NCBI GenBank assembly: GCA_958298945.1
Contig: OY282608.1
Span: 16,593,933-16,657,932 of the forward strand
Reading direction: 5' to 3'
Source of the DNA: Atherix ibis
Taxonomy: Eukaryota > Arthropoda > Insecta > Diptera > Athericidae
DNA: 64,000 nt
Both the position numbers and the translations under genes were made by a program. The notes beneath the pieces are model-generated. The model ran no database searches. It was not told the origin of the DNA and saw only the letters and a program-made list of their open reading frames with translations. Positions 1 through 11,353 of the stretch are shown here, in pieces; position 1 is the stretch's first letter; each line of letters begins with the position of its first letter.

Positions 1-110
1 GAATATTTTTCATTTTCATTTTGCAATTCAACCCCCAGCTTCTTGAATATTTTGGCCGGAATGCAGTCCACATCAGATCCAGTGTCCAGCTTAAATTTAA
101 CTAATTGATT
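1..110 (-). other. N-terminal part of a retropepsin-like aspartic protease
   Basis: In the same frame as Gag, L-D-T-G-S-D at 72-89 is the catalytic Asp-Thr-Gly motif with its usual hydrophobic lead-in (Q-L-V-K-F-K). It is followed by V-D-C-I-P and K-K-L-G-V, typical of Ty3/gypsy proteases. The domain is cut by the window edge about 24 codons after the catalytic Asp. The active-site residues visible here are intact. Confidence 0.88.
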
Positions 111-368
111 TCCTATCTGATACTCTTTATACCATCGCTTCGTATGATTGGCCACGTTGCTAGAATTTATTCTATAAATACGATTTACCTTAATGTCCCT
201 GTTCGCACTATCATCAATGATTTGTACCAGATTACCTGAGTTACCCCAGTCTATTAAGTGTTGTTGTTGTTTTCCATTGTTAGTGCTGTTGTTGTTGTCC
301 GGCTTACGGTTTCCAAAATTGTTCTCCGCTTTGATTCCCTTATTGTCCACTTGTTTTCCCTTCGATTT

Positions 369-476
369 GCAAAAACGCTGGAAATGACCCTTACGACCAC
401 ATGACCGGCAGCTGATATTCTTGGCTTTGCAAGATTCCATATGATTTGCTGTGAAATCATTACCACAATTGTAACA
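369..476 (-). other. Two CCHC zinc knuckles of the Gag nucleocapsid
   Basis: On the minus strand the first knuckle is C-x2-C-x7-H-x3-C, beginning with C-Y-N-C-G (cysteine codon at 474-476). After a short basic spacer comes a classical C-x2-C-x4-H-x4-C knuckle, C-R-S-C-G-R-K-G-H-F-Q-R-F-C, with its last cysteine at 369-371. An atypical first knuckle followed by a classical second with a K-G-H-F core is common in invertebrate Ty3/gypsy Gags. All eight zinc ligands are intact. These motifs bind element RNA during packaging. Confidence 0.9.
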
Positions 477-1096
477 TGCACGACGTGTTACTGCATTAAC
501 TGTTTCCGATGACTGATGCTCAGCCACGCTGTTGATACTTGATTGGTTATTTGTGTTCAACATAACCTTATTTTCTTTCGCTGCTTCGTACGTTTTACAC
601 ATTTCAATTACTTTGTTTAATGGCTCATCCTTGCCATCCAACAGCTTCAATTGCAATTTTTTATCCTCCACACCAATGATGATTCTATCTTTCAACATGC
701 GTTCTTCATATTTTAATTCTTTTCCACAATCACATTTACAATTGAAATCACAAAACTGAATTTGCTTGCGAAGTTCAGTTTCAAATTCAGCAAACGGTTG
801 CTTTTCTTTTTGCAACACTTTGTTGAACTTAAATGATTCCATAGTTGTATTTTTCTTTGGAATACAATATCCATCGAACGCCTTCAAAACATCATTTAAT
901 GTACGCTGGTTGGCTACTGCGATAGCAGCATTTTGATCTGGTTCTTCATTTTCACCCGCAACTGGTGCAACTACAATATTCTCTCCGAGAATACCATTTT
1001 CCGTTCCATCATTTGGAAACAATGTATTATAAATTTCCCGCGCTTGCCGGCCAATTAACCAACCACAAAAATGTTGCAATTTTTATTGATTCGGTT

Positions 1097-1129
1097 CCCG
1101 TTGCTTTACCCGTTGCTTTACCCGTTGCT
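1097..1129 (-). repeat. 12-bp direct repeat inside gag (about 2.75 copies)
   Basis: CCCGTTGCTTTA occurs twice in tandem (1097-1108, 1109-1120), followed by a 9-base partial copy. In the gag frame it encodes Gly-Lys-Ala-Thr repeats. Being a multiple of 3, it keeps the frame open; it looks like a replication-slippage expansion. Confidence 0.85.
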
Positions 1130-1221
1130 CGCATGTACATCAAAAATTCATTTTTCCATGCGCGCCATTCCTTTGCCACGTTTGTGCAATCCAATTCCTT
1201 CGGTAGACGATCGTTTTACAT

Positions 1222-1550
1222 GTTTTCAGCTAAATATCCAATTTTCCAAAACAAATAATCCAAAAATATTTACGATAAATATTTTTCTGATGATGGCTTG
1301 GTGATCATATCCACGTTTCAGACTATGATGCTCCCAAAATCCGATGATTTTCAATATTTGTCAGGTATTTCACCACAATTCGCAATATTGCACACTATTT
1401 CACAACTATTTCACAACGTGACGTCACCCTTGTACGTTGAATTCCTTTTTTCGATACCGAACACGATGTCTTTTCCAAAAAATCCACGAAAATTCATTAA
1501 TTTTCAATAATCCGCTCTCCCAACCACGATCTAATTACGTTCCAAGTTTT
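1222..1550 (-). other. Retrotransposon 5' leader between PBS and gag
   Basis: About 330 AT-rich bases separate the primer-binding site from the putative gag ATG, and I see no coding sequence in them. Two small landmarks are present: a perfect 10-bp palindrome GTGACGTCAC at 1418-1427, containing a CRE-type core, and a tandem duplication of CTATTTCACAA near 1395-1416. Small open frames here show no protein-family features and are not reported as genes. Confidence 0.65.
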
Positions 1551-1563
1551 ACTTCTGACACCA
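1551..1563 (-). other. Primer-binding site matching a tRNA-Leu 3' end
   Basis: On the minus strand, TGGTGTCAGAAGT follows the last CA of the LTR with no spacer. Its complement, ACTTCTGACACCA, is the acceptor end plus CCA of common animal leucine tRNAs. A PBS placed immediately after the LTR is where minus-strand DNA synthesis is primed in this family. The match extends 13 bases; beyond that the usual CCC of the tRNA arm is replaced by T residues. Confidence 0.85.
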
Positions 1564-1801
1564 TGTAATAATTGTGGGTATTATTATAAATTAAAAGACT
1601 TTAATTTACTAGTTGAATAATCATGCGTAGTTTATTGAATATAAGATGTTGTCATGATGATGGTTGACGCTCCACTGAGGCCCCCAATATACAACGGCGA
1701 AATACATTGATGGGTGCGTTCCCAATAACCATAGGCATATATCATAGTACCAACAGTGACATCCAGCGGCTGTTCGCTAATGAACAAGCAATATTATTAC
1801 A
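1564..1801 (-). repeat. 5' LTR of the retrotransposon (238 bp)
   Basis: The segment starts on the plus strand with TGTAATAATTG (1564-1574) and ends with CAATATTATTACA (1789-1801). These are imperfect inverted termini with the TG...CA ends typical of LTRs. The inner end directly adjoins the primer-binding site and the outer end directly adjoins satellite. A polyadenylation signal lies inside on the element strand. AT-rich TATA-like stretches occur toward the outer half (near 1735-1745) but I cannot assign a promoter. The partner LTR is outside the window, so LTR-LTR divergence cannot be read here. Confidence 0.88.
1631..1636 (-). promoter_or_regulatory. Polyadenylation signal AATAAA in the LTR
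   Basis: TTTATT on the plus strand reads AATAAA on the element strand, about 70 bases before the inner LTR end. This is a plausible position for the R/U5 polyadenylation signal. Assignment rests on the motif and its position only. Confidence 0.5.
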
Positions 1802-2721
1802 CCAACAAACCAAAAAACCAACAAACCAACAAACCAACAAGCCAACAAGCCAACAAACCAACAAACAAACAAGCCAAAAAACCAACAAACCAACAAACTA
1901 AGTAACCAACAAGCCAACAAACCAACAAACCAACAAACCAACAAGCCAACAAGCCAACAAACCAACAAACCAATAAGCCAACAAACCAACAAACCAACAA
2001 ACCAAAAAACCAACAAACCAACAAACCAACAAACCAACAAACCAACAAACCAACAAGCCAATAAGCCAACAAACCAACAAACCAACAAACCAACCAGCCA
2101 ACAAACCAACAAGCCAACAAACCAACAAACCAACAAACCAAGTAACCAAAAAGCCAACAAACTAACAAACCAACAAGCAAACAAGCAAACAAGCCAACAA
2201 ACCAACAAACCAACAAAGCAACAAGCCAACAAGCCAACAAACCAACAAACCAACAAGCCAACAAACCAACAAACCAACAAGCCAACAAGCCAACAAGCCA
2301 ACAAGCCAACAAACCAACAAACCAACAAGCCAACAAACCAACAAACCAACAAGCCAACAAGCCAACAAGCCAACAAACCAACAAACCAACAAACCAACAA
2401 ACCAACAAACCAACAAACCAACAAACCAACAAACCAACAAACCAACAAACCAACAAGCCAACAAGCCAACAAACCAACAAACCAACAAGCCAACAAACAA
2501 ACAAAAAAACAAACCAACATGCCAACTAGCCAACATACCAACAAACCAACAAGCAAACAAACGAACAAACCAACAAACCAACAAGCCAACAAACCAACAA
2601 ACAAATAAACCAACAAACCAAAAAACCAAAAAACCAACAAACCAACAAACCAACAAACTAACAAACCAACAAACCAACAAGCCAACAAGCCAACAAACCA
2701 ACAAACCAACAAACCAACAAA
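1802..2721 (-). repeat. Left-arm satellite, leading segment bordering the retrotransposon
   Basis: Satellite octamers start at the first base after the LTR. The segment contains the landmark A7 tract (2501-2510) followed by an ACATGCCAAC landmark that recurs in later units. It therefore looks like a diverged or truncated relative of the 976-bp unit rather than a separate family. Confidence 0.75.
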
Positions 2722-3697
2722 CTAAGTAACCAACAAGCCAGCAAGCCAATAAACCAACAAACTAACAAACCAACAAGCCAACAAACCAACAAACCAACAA
2801 GCCAACAAACCAACAAACCAACAAACCAACAAGCCAACAAACCAACAAACCAACAAGCCAACAAACCAACAAACCAACAAACCAACAAACCAACAAACCA
2901 ACAAGCCAACAAGCCAACAAACCAACAAACCAACAAGCCAACAAACCAACAAACTAAGTAACCAAGAAGCCAACAAACCAACAAACCAACAAGCCAACAA
3001 GCCAACAAACCAACAAACCAACAAGCCAACAAACAAACAAACCAACAAACCAACAAGCCAACAAACCAACAAACCAACAAACCAACAAACCAACAAGCCA
3101 ACAAACCAACAAACCAACAAACCAACAAGCCAACAAACCAAGAAACCAACAAACCAAGAAACCAAAAAGCCAACAAGCAAACAAGCCAACAAACCAACAA
3201 ACCAACAAAGCAACAAGCCAACAAGCCAACAAACCAACAAACCAACAAGCCAACAAACCAACAAACCAACAAGCCAACAAGCCAACAAGCCAACAAACCA
3301 ACAAACCAACAAACCAACAAGCCAACAAACCAACAAACCAACAAGCCAACAAGCCAACAAGCCAACAAACCAACAAGCCAACAAACCAACAAACCAAAAA
3401 ACCAACAAACCAACAAACCAACAAACCAACAAACCAACAAGCCAACAAGCCAACAAACCAACAAACCAACAAGCCAACAAACAAACAAAAAAACAAACCA
3501 ACATGCCAACTAGCCAACATACCAACAAACCAACAAGCAAACAAACGAACAAACCAACAAACCAACAAGCCAACAAACCAACAAACAAATAAACCAACAA
3601 ACCAAAAAACCAAAAAACCAACAAACCAACAAACCAACAAACTAACAAACCAACAAACCAACAAGCCAACAAGCCAACAAACCAACAAACCAACAAA
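2722..3697 (-). repeat. 976-bp higher-order unit, copy 1
   Basis: Delimited by the landmark CTAAGTAACCAACAAGCCAG at 2722 and 3698. The order of variant octamers matches the next copy closely, including the AAGAAGCC cluster and the A7 tract (3485). The spacing of 976 bp is exactly 122 octamers. Confidence 0.85.
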
Positions 3698-4673
3698 CTA
3701 AGTAACCAACAAGCCAGCAAGCCAATAAACCAACAAACTAACAAACCAACAAGCCAACAAACCAACAAACCAACAAGCCAACAAACCAACAAACCAACAA
3801 ACCAACAAGCCAACAAACCAACAAACCAACAAGCCAACAAACCAACAAACCAACAAACCAACAAACCAACAAACCAACAAGCCAACAAGCCAACAAACCA
3901 ACAAACCAACAAGCCAACAAACCAACAAACTAAGTAACCAAGAAGCCAACAAACCAACAAACCAACAAGCCAACAAGCCAACAAACCAACAAACCAACAA
4001 GCCAACAAACAAACAAACCAACAAACCAACAAGCCAACAAACCAACAAACCAACAAACCAACAAACCAACAAGCCAACAAACCAACAAACCAACAAACCA
4101 ACAAGCCAACAAACCAAGAAACCAACAAACCAAGAAACCAAAAAGCCAACAAGCAAACAAGCCAACAAACCAACAAACCAACAAAGCAACAAGCCAACAA
4201 GCCAACAAACCAACAAACCAACAAGCCAACAAACCAACAAACCAACAAGCCAACAAGCCAACAAGCCAACAAACCAACAAACCAACAAACCAACAAGCCA
4301 ACAAACCAACAAACCAACAAGCCAACAAGCCAACAAGCCAACAAACCAACAAGCCAACAAACCAACAAACCAAAAAACCAACAAACCAACAAACCAACAA
4401 ACCAACAAACCAACAAGCCAACAAGCCAACAAACCAACAAACCAACAAGCCAACAAACAAACAAAAAAACAAACCAACATGCCAACAAGCCAACATACCA
4501 ACAAACCAACAAGCAAACAAACCAACAAACCAACAAACCAACAAGCCAACAAACCAACAAACAAATAAACCAACAAACCAAAAAACCAAAAAACCAACAA
4601 ACCAACAAACCAACAAACTAACAAACCAACAAACCAACAATCCAACAAGCCAACAAACCAACAAACCAACAAA
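3698..4673 (-). repeat. 976-bp higher-order unit, copy 2
   Basis: Runs from the CTAAGTAACC landmark at 3698 to the one at 4674, exactly 976 bp after copy 1. The A7 tracts at 3485 and 4461 are also 976 bp apart. It is also the first part of the 3.95-kb unit starting at 3698. Confidence 0.85.
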
Positions 4674-7649
4674 CTAAGTAACCAACAAGCCAACAAGCCA
4701 ATAAACCAACAAACTAACAAACCAACAAGCCAACAAACCAACAAACCAACAAGCCAACAAGCCAACAAACCAACAAACCAACAAACCAACAAGCCAACAA
4801 ACCAACGAACCAACAAGCCAACAAACCAACAAACCAACAAACCAACAAACCAACAAACCAACAAACCAACAAAACAACAAACCAACAAGCCAACAAACCA
4901 ACAAGCCAACAAACCAACAAACCAACAAACCAACAAACCAACAAACCAACAAGCCAACAAACCAACAAACCAACAAACCAACAAGCCAACAAACCAACAA
5001 ACCAATTAACCAACAAACCAACAAACGAACAAACCAACAAACCAACAAACCAACAAACCAACAAACCAACAAACCAACAAACCTACAAACCAACAAACCA
5101 ACAAACAAATAAACCAACAAACCAACAAACCAACAAACCAACAAACCAACAAACCAACAAACCAACAAATTAAAAAACCAACAAACCAACAAGCCAACAA
5201 GCCAACAAACCAACAAACTAACAAACCAACAAGCCAACAAACCAACAAACCAACAAGCCAACAAGCCAACAAACCAACAAACTAAGTAACCAAGAAGCCA
5301 ACAAACCAACAAACCAACAAGCCAACAAGCCAACAAACCAACAAACCAACAAGTCAACAAGCCAACAAACCAAGAAGCCAACAAACTAACAAACCAACAA
5401 ACCAACAAACCAAAAAGCCAACAAGCCAACAAACCAACAAACCAACAAGCCAACAAACCAACAAACCAACAAACCAACATGCCAACAAACCAACAAATCA
5501 ACAAATCAACAAACCAACAAACCAAGAAACCAACAAACCAACAAACCAACAAACCAAAGAACCAACAAACCAACAAACCATCAAACGAACAAACCAACAA
5601 ACCAACAAACCAACAAACCAACAAACCAACAAACCAACAAACCAACAAACCAACAAACCAACAAACCAACAAACCAACAAGCCAACAAGCCAACAAACCA
5701 ACAAACTAACAAACCAAGAAGCCAACAAACCAACAAACCAACAAGCCAACAAACCAACAAACCAACAAACCAACAAACCAAAAAACCAACAAACCAACAA
5801 ACCATCAAACGAACAAAGCAACAAGCCAACAAGCCAACAAACCAACAAACCAACAAGCCAACAAACCAACAAACCAACAACCCAACAATCCAACAAACCA
5901 ACAAACCAACAAACCAACAAGCCAACAAACCAACAAACCAACAAGCCAACAAACCAACAAACCAACAAACCAACAAAGCAACAAGCCAACAAGCCAACAA
6001 ACCAACAAACCAACAAGCCAACAAACCAACAAACCAACAAACCAACAAACCAACAAACCAACAAACCAACAAACCAACAAACCAACAGACCAACAAACCA
6101 ACAAACCAACAAACCAACAAACCAACAAACCAACAAACCAACAAACCAACAAGCCAACAAACCAACAAACAAATAAACCAACAAACCAACAAACCAACAA
6201 ACCAACAAACCAACAAACCAACAAACCAACAAACCAACAAACCAACAAACCAACAAACCAACAAACCAACAAACCAACAAACCAACAAACCAAAAAACCA
6301 ACAAACCAACAAACTAACAAACAAATAAACCAACAAACTAAAAAACCAACAAGCCAACAAACCAACAAACCAACAAACCAACAAGCCAACAAACCAACAA
6401 GCCAACAAACCAACAACCCAAAAAACCAAGTAACCAAAAAGCCAACAACCTAACAAACCAACAAGCCAACAAGCCAACAAACCAACAAACCAACAAAGCA
6501 ACAAGCCAACAAGCCAACAAACCAACAAACCAACAAGCCAACAAACCAACAAACCAACAAGCCAACAAGCCAACAAACCAAGAAACCAACAAACCAACAA
6601 GCCAACAAACCAAGAAGCCAACAAGGCAACAAACCAACAAACCAACAAGACAACAAACCAACAAACCAACAAACCAACAAACCAACAAACCAATAAACCA
6701 ACAAACCAACAAACCAACAAGCCAACAAGCCAACAAGCCAAAAAACCAACAAGCCAACAAACCAACAAACCAACAAACCAAGTGACCAAAAAGCCAACAA
6801 ACTAACAAACCAAAAAAGCAACAAGCCAACAAACCAACAAACCAAAAAAGCAACAAGCCAACAAGCCAACAAATTAACAAACCAACAAGCCAACAAGCCA
6901 ACAAACCAACAAACCAACAAGCCAACAAGCCAACAAACCAACAAACCAATAAACTAAGTAACCAACAAGCCAACAAACCAACAAACTAACAAGCCAACAA
7001 ACCAACAAACTAACAAACCAACAAGCCAACAAACCAACAAACCGACAAGCCAACAAGCCAACAAGCCAACAAACCAACAAACCAACAAACCAACAAGCCA
7101 ACAAACAAATAAACCAACAAACCAACAAACCAACAAACCAACAAGCCAACAAGCCAACAAACCAACAAACCAACAAGCCAACAAACCAACAAACCAACAA
7201 GCCAACAAGCCAACAAGCCAACAAGCCAACAAACCAACAAACCAACAAGCCAACAAACCAACAAACCAACAAGCCAACAAGCCAACAAGCCAACAAACCA
7301 ACAAACCAACAAACCAACAAACCAACAAACCAACAAACCAACAAACCAACAAACCAACAAACCAACAAACCAACAAACCAACAAGCCAACAAGCCAACAA
7401 ACCAACAAACCAAAAAGCCAACAAACAAACAAAAAAACAAACCAACATGCCAACAAGCCAACATACCAACAAACCAACAAGCAAACAAACCAACAAACCA
7501 ACAAACCAACAAGCCAACAAACCAACAAACAAATAAACCAACAAACCAAAAAACCAAAAAACCAACAAACCAACAAACCAACAAACTAACAAACCAACAA
7601 ACCAACAAGCCAACAAGCCAACAAACCAACAAACCAACAAACCAACAAA
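3698..7649 (-). repeat. Higher-order unit of the left arm, copy 1 (3952 bp)
   Basis: Begins at the CTAAGTAACC...CCAGC landmark at 3698 and ends before the same landmark at 7650. Internal landmarks are a second CTAAGTAACC (4674), an A7 tract (4461), a CCAATTAACC stretch near 5003, and the rare GCCAACAAGG site at 6617. Each recurs in copies 2 and 3. This copy is about 250 bp longer than copy 2, a whole number of octamers (31). Confidence 0.85.
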
Positions 7650-10600
7650 CTAAGTAACCAACAAGCCAGCAAGCCAATAAACCAACAAACTAACAAACCA
7701 ACAAGCCAACAAACCAACAAACCAACAAGCCAACAAACCAACAAACCAACAAACCAACAAGCCAACAAACCAACAAACCAACAAGCCAACAAACCAACAA
7801 ACCAACAAACCAACAAACCAACAAACCAACAAGCCAACAAGCCAACAAACCAACAAACCAACAAGCCAACAAACCAACAAACTAAGTAACCAAGAAGCCA
7901 ACAAACCAACAAACCAACAAGCCAACAAGCCAATAAACCAACAAACCAACAAGCCAACAAACAAACAAACCAACAAACCAACAAGCCAACAAACCAACAA
8001 ACCAACAAACCAACAAACCAACAAGCCAACAAACCAACAAACCAACAAACCAACAAGCCAACAAACCAAGAAACCAACAAACCAAGAAACCAAAAAGCCA
8101 ACAAGCAAACAAGCCAACAAACCAACAAACCAACAAAGCAACAAGCCAACAAGCCAACAAACCAACAAACCAACAAGCCAACAAACCAACAAACCAACAA
8201 GCCAACAAGCCAACAAGCCAACAAACCAACAAACCAACAAACCAACAAGCCAACAAACCAACAAACCAACAAGCCAACAAGCCAACAAGCCAACAAACCA
8301 ACAAGCCAACAAACCAACAAACCAAAAAACCAACAAACCAACAAACCAACAAACCAACAAACCAACAAACCAACAAGCCAACAAGCCAACAAACCAACAA
8401 ACCAACAAGCCAACAAACAAACAAAAAAACAAACCAACATGCCAACAAGCCAAAATACCAACAAACCAACAAGCAAACAAACCAACAAACCAACAAACCA
8501 ACAAGCCAACAAACCAACAAACAAATAAACCAACAAACCAAAAAACCAAAAAGCCAACAAACCAACAAACCAACAAACTAACAAACCAAAAAACCAACAA
8601 TCCAACAAGCCAACAAACCAACAAACCAACAAACTAAGTAACCAACAAGCCAACAAGCCAATAAACCAACAAACTAACAAACCAACAAGCCAACAAACCA
8701 ACAAACCAACAAGCCAACAAGCCAACAAACCAACAAACCAACAAACCAACAAGCCAACAAACCAACGAACCAACAAGCCAACAAACCAACAAACCAACAA
8801 ACCAACAAACCAACAAACCAACAAACCAACAAAACAACAAACCAACAAGCCAACAAACCAACAAGCCAACAAACCAACAAACCAACAAACCAACAAACCA
8901 ACAAGCCAACAAACCAACAAACCAACAAACCAACAAGCCAACAAACCAACAAACCAATTAACCAACAAACCAACAAACGAACAAACCAACAAACCAACAA
9001 ACCAACAAACCAACAAACCAACAAACCAACAAACCTACAAACCAACAAACCAACAAACAAATAAACCAACAAACCAACAAACCAACAAACCAACAAACCA
9101 ACAAACCAACAAACCAACAAATTAAAAAACCAACAAACCAACAAGCCAACAAGCCAACAAACCAACAAACTAAGTAACCAAGAAGCCAACAAACCAACAA
9201 ACCAACAAGCCAACAAGCCAACAAACCAACAAACCAACAAGTCAACAAGCCAACAAACCAAGAAGCCAACAAACTAACAAACCAACAAACCAACAAACCA
9301 AAAAGCCAACAAGCCAACAAACCAAAGAACCAACAAACCAACAAACCATCAAACGAACAAACCAACAAACCAACAAACCAACAAACCAACAAACCAACAA
9401 ACCAACAAACCAACAAACCAACAAACCAACAAACCAACAAACCAACAAGCCAACAAGCCAACAAACCAACAAACTAACAAACCAAGAAGCCAACAAACCA
9501 ACAAACCAACAAGCCAACAAACCAACAAACCAACAAACCAACAAACCAAAAAACCAACAAACCAACAAACCATCAAACGAACAAAGCAACAAGCCAACAA
9601 GCCAACAAACCAACAAACCAACAAGCCAACAAACCAACAAACCAACAACCCAACAATCCAACAAACCAACAAACCAACAAACCAACAAGCCAACAAACCA
9701 ACAAACCAACAAGCCAACAAACCAACAAACCAACAAACCAACAAAGCAACAAGCCAACAAGCCAACAAACCAACAAACCAACAAGCCAACAAACCAACAA
9801 ACCAACAAACCAACAAACCAACAAACCAACAAACCAACAAACCAACAAACCAACAGACCAACAAACCAACAAACCAACAAACCAACAAACCAACAAACCA
9901 ACAAACCAACAAACCAACAAGCCAACAAACCAACAAACAAATAAACCAACAAACCAACAAATCATTAAACCAACAAACCAACAAACCAACAAACCAACAA
10001 ACCAACAAACCAACAAACCAACAAACCAACAAACCAACAAACCAACAAACCAACAAACCAAAAAACCAACAAACCAACAAACTAACAAACAAATAAACCA
10101 ACAAACTAAAAAACCAACAAGCCAACAAACCAACAAACCAACAAACCAACAAGCCAACAAACCAACAAGCCAACAAACCAACAACCCAAAAAACCAACAA
10201 AGCAACAAGCCAACAAGCCAACAAACCAACAAACCAACAAGCCAACAAACCAACAAACCAACAAGCCAACAAGCCAACAAACCAAGAAACCAACAAACCA
10301 ACAAGCCAACAAACCAAGAAGCCAACAAGGCAACAAACCAACAAACCAACAAGACAACAAACCAACAAACCAACAAACCAACAAACCAACAAACCAATAA
10401 ACCAACAAACCAACAAACCAACAAGCCAACAAGCCAACAAGCCAAAAAACCAACAAGCCAACAAACCAACAAACCAACAAACCAAGTGACCAAAAAGCCA
10501 ACAAACTAACAAACCAAAAAAGCAACAAGCCAACAAACCAACAAACCAAAAAAGCAACAAGCCAACAAGCCAACAAATTAACAAACCAACAAGCCAACAA

Positions 10601-11353
10601 GCCAACAAACCAACAAACCAACAAGCCAACAAGCCAACAAACCAACAAACCAATAAACTAAGTAACCAACAAGCCAACAAACCAACAAACTAACAAGCCA
10701 ACAAACCAACAAACTAACAAACCAACAAGCCAACAAACCAACAAACCGACAAGCCAACAAGCCAACAAGCCAACAAACCAACAAACCAACAAACCAACAA
10801 GCCAACAAACAAATAAACCAACAAACCAACAAACCAACAAACCAACAAGCCAACAAGCCAACAAACCAACAAACCAACAAGCCAACAAACCAACAAACCA
10901 ACAAGCCAACAAGCCAACAAGCCAACAAGCCAACAAACCAACAAACCAACAAGCCAACAAACCAACAAACCAACAAGCCAACAAGCCAACAAGCCAACAA
11001 ACCAACAAACCAACAAACCAACAAACCAACAAACCAACAAACCAACAAACCAACAAACCAACAAACCAACAAACCAACAAACCAACAAGCCAACAAGCCA
11101 ACAAACCAACAAACCAACAAGCCAACAAACAAACAAAAAAACAAACCAACATGCCAACAAGCCAACATACCAACAAACCAACAAGCAAACAAACCAACAA
11201 ACCAACAAACCAACAAGCCAACAAACCAACAAACAAATAAACCAACAAACCAAAAAACCAAAAAACCAACAAACCAACAAACCAACAAACTAACAAACCA
11301 ACAAACCAACAAGCCAACAAGCCAACAAACCAACAAACCAACAAACCAACAAA
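7650..11353 (-). repeat. Higher-order unit of the left arm, copy 2 (3704 bp)
   Basis: Landmarks at 7650 and 11354 define a 3704-bp period (463 octamers). The GCCAACAAGG sites at 6617 and 10321, and the A7 tracts at 7429 and 11133, are also exactly 3704 bp apart, so long stretches are collinear without net indels. Confidence 0.87.

Larger units (their letters stand above)
1..1221 (-). pseudogene. gag-pro: Broken gag-pro of the Ty3/gypsy element (nucleocapsid and start of protease; runs off left edge)
   Basis: Gag packages the element RNA and the following retropepsin cleaves the polyprotein. The best start is the ATG at 1219-1221, but its second codon (1216-1218) is TAA. Reading resumes with L-P-K-E-L-D-C-T-N-V, then an E-W-R-A-W-K-N-E-F-L segment like the usual gypsy Gag N-terminus. 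Near 1050-1060 the frame shifts by +1; four extra bases would explain it. From 1082 to the left edge one frame stays open for about 360 codons. It covers the Gag core with I-Y-N-T-L, C-I-P-K-K-N and F-K-F-N motifs, a Cys-rich insert C-D-F-N-C-K-C-D-C-G (about 721-752), two zinc knuckles, an Asn/Gln-rich linker, and the protease motif L-D-T-G-S-D at 72-89. Gag and protease share one frame here, without the frameshift seen in many relatives. The early stop and the frameshift make this a pseudogene. Confidence 0.88.
1..1801 (-). mobile_element. Ty3/gypsy-type LTR retrotransposon, 5' portion, degenerate, inserted next to or in the satellite array
   Basis: Read on the minus strand, this is the 5' end of an LTR retroelement in canonical order: LTR (1801 to 1564), tRNA-Leu-type primer-binding site (1563-1551), leader, gag with two CCHC zinc knuckles, then the start of an aspartic protease at the left edge. 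Reverse transcriptase, RNase H, integrase and the 3' LTR would lie beyond base 1. The Gag core (E-I-Y-N-T-L, C-I-P-K-K-N, F-K-F-N and I-I-I-G-V motifs) resembles the gag of invertebrate Ty3/gypsy elements often annotated as K02A2.6-like or mag-like; the exact clade is inferred. The copy carries an early stop and a frameshift, so it is not autonomous. Its outer LTR end abuts satellite at 1802, which suggests insertion into a pre-existing array. Confidence 0.9.

Noticed and set aside
254..481. 75-codon minus-strand frame within the retroelement
   Set aside because: It is a shadow frame overlapping the zinc-knuckle region; the true Gag frame has both CCHC motifs and runs for about 360 codons.
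965..1510. Short plus-strand frames (965-1258, 1071-1304, 1298-1510)
   Set aside because: They lie antisense to gag or in the leader and show no recognisable protein features.
1707..1901. Plus-strand frame crossing the LTR-satellite boundary
   Set aside because: A chance frame extended by the stop-free octamers.
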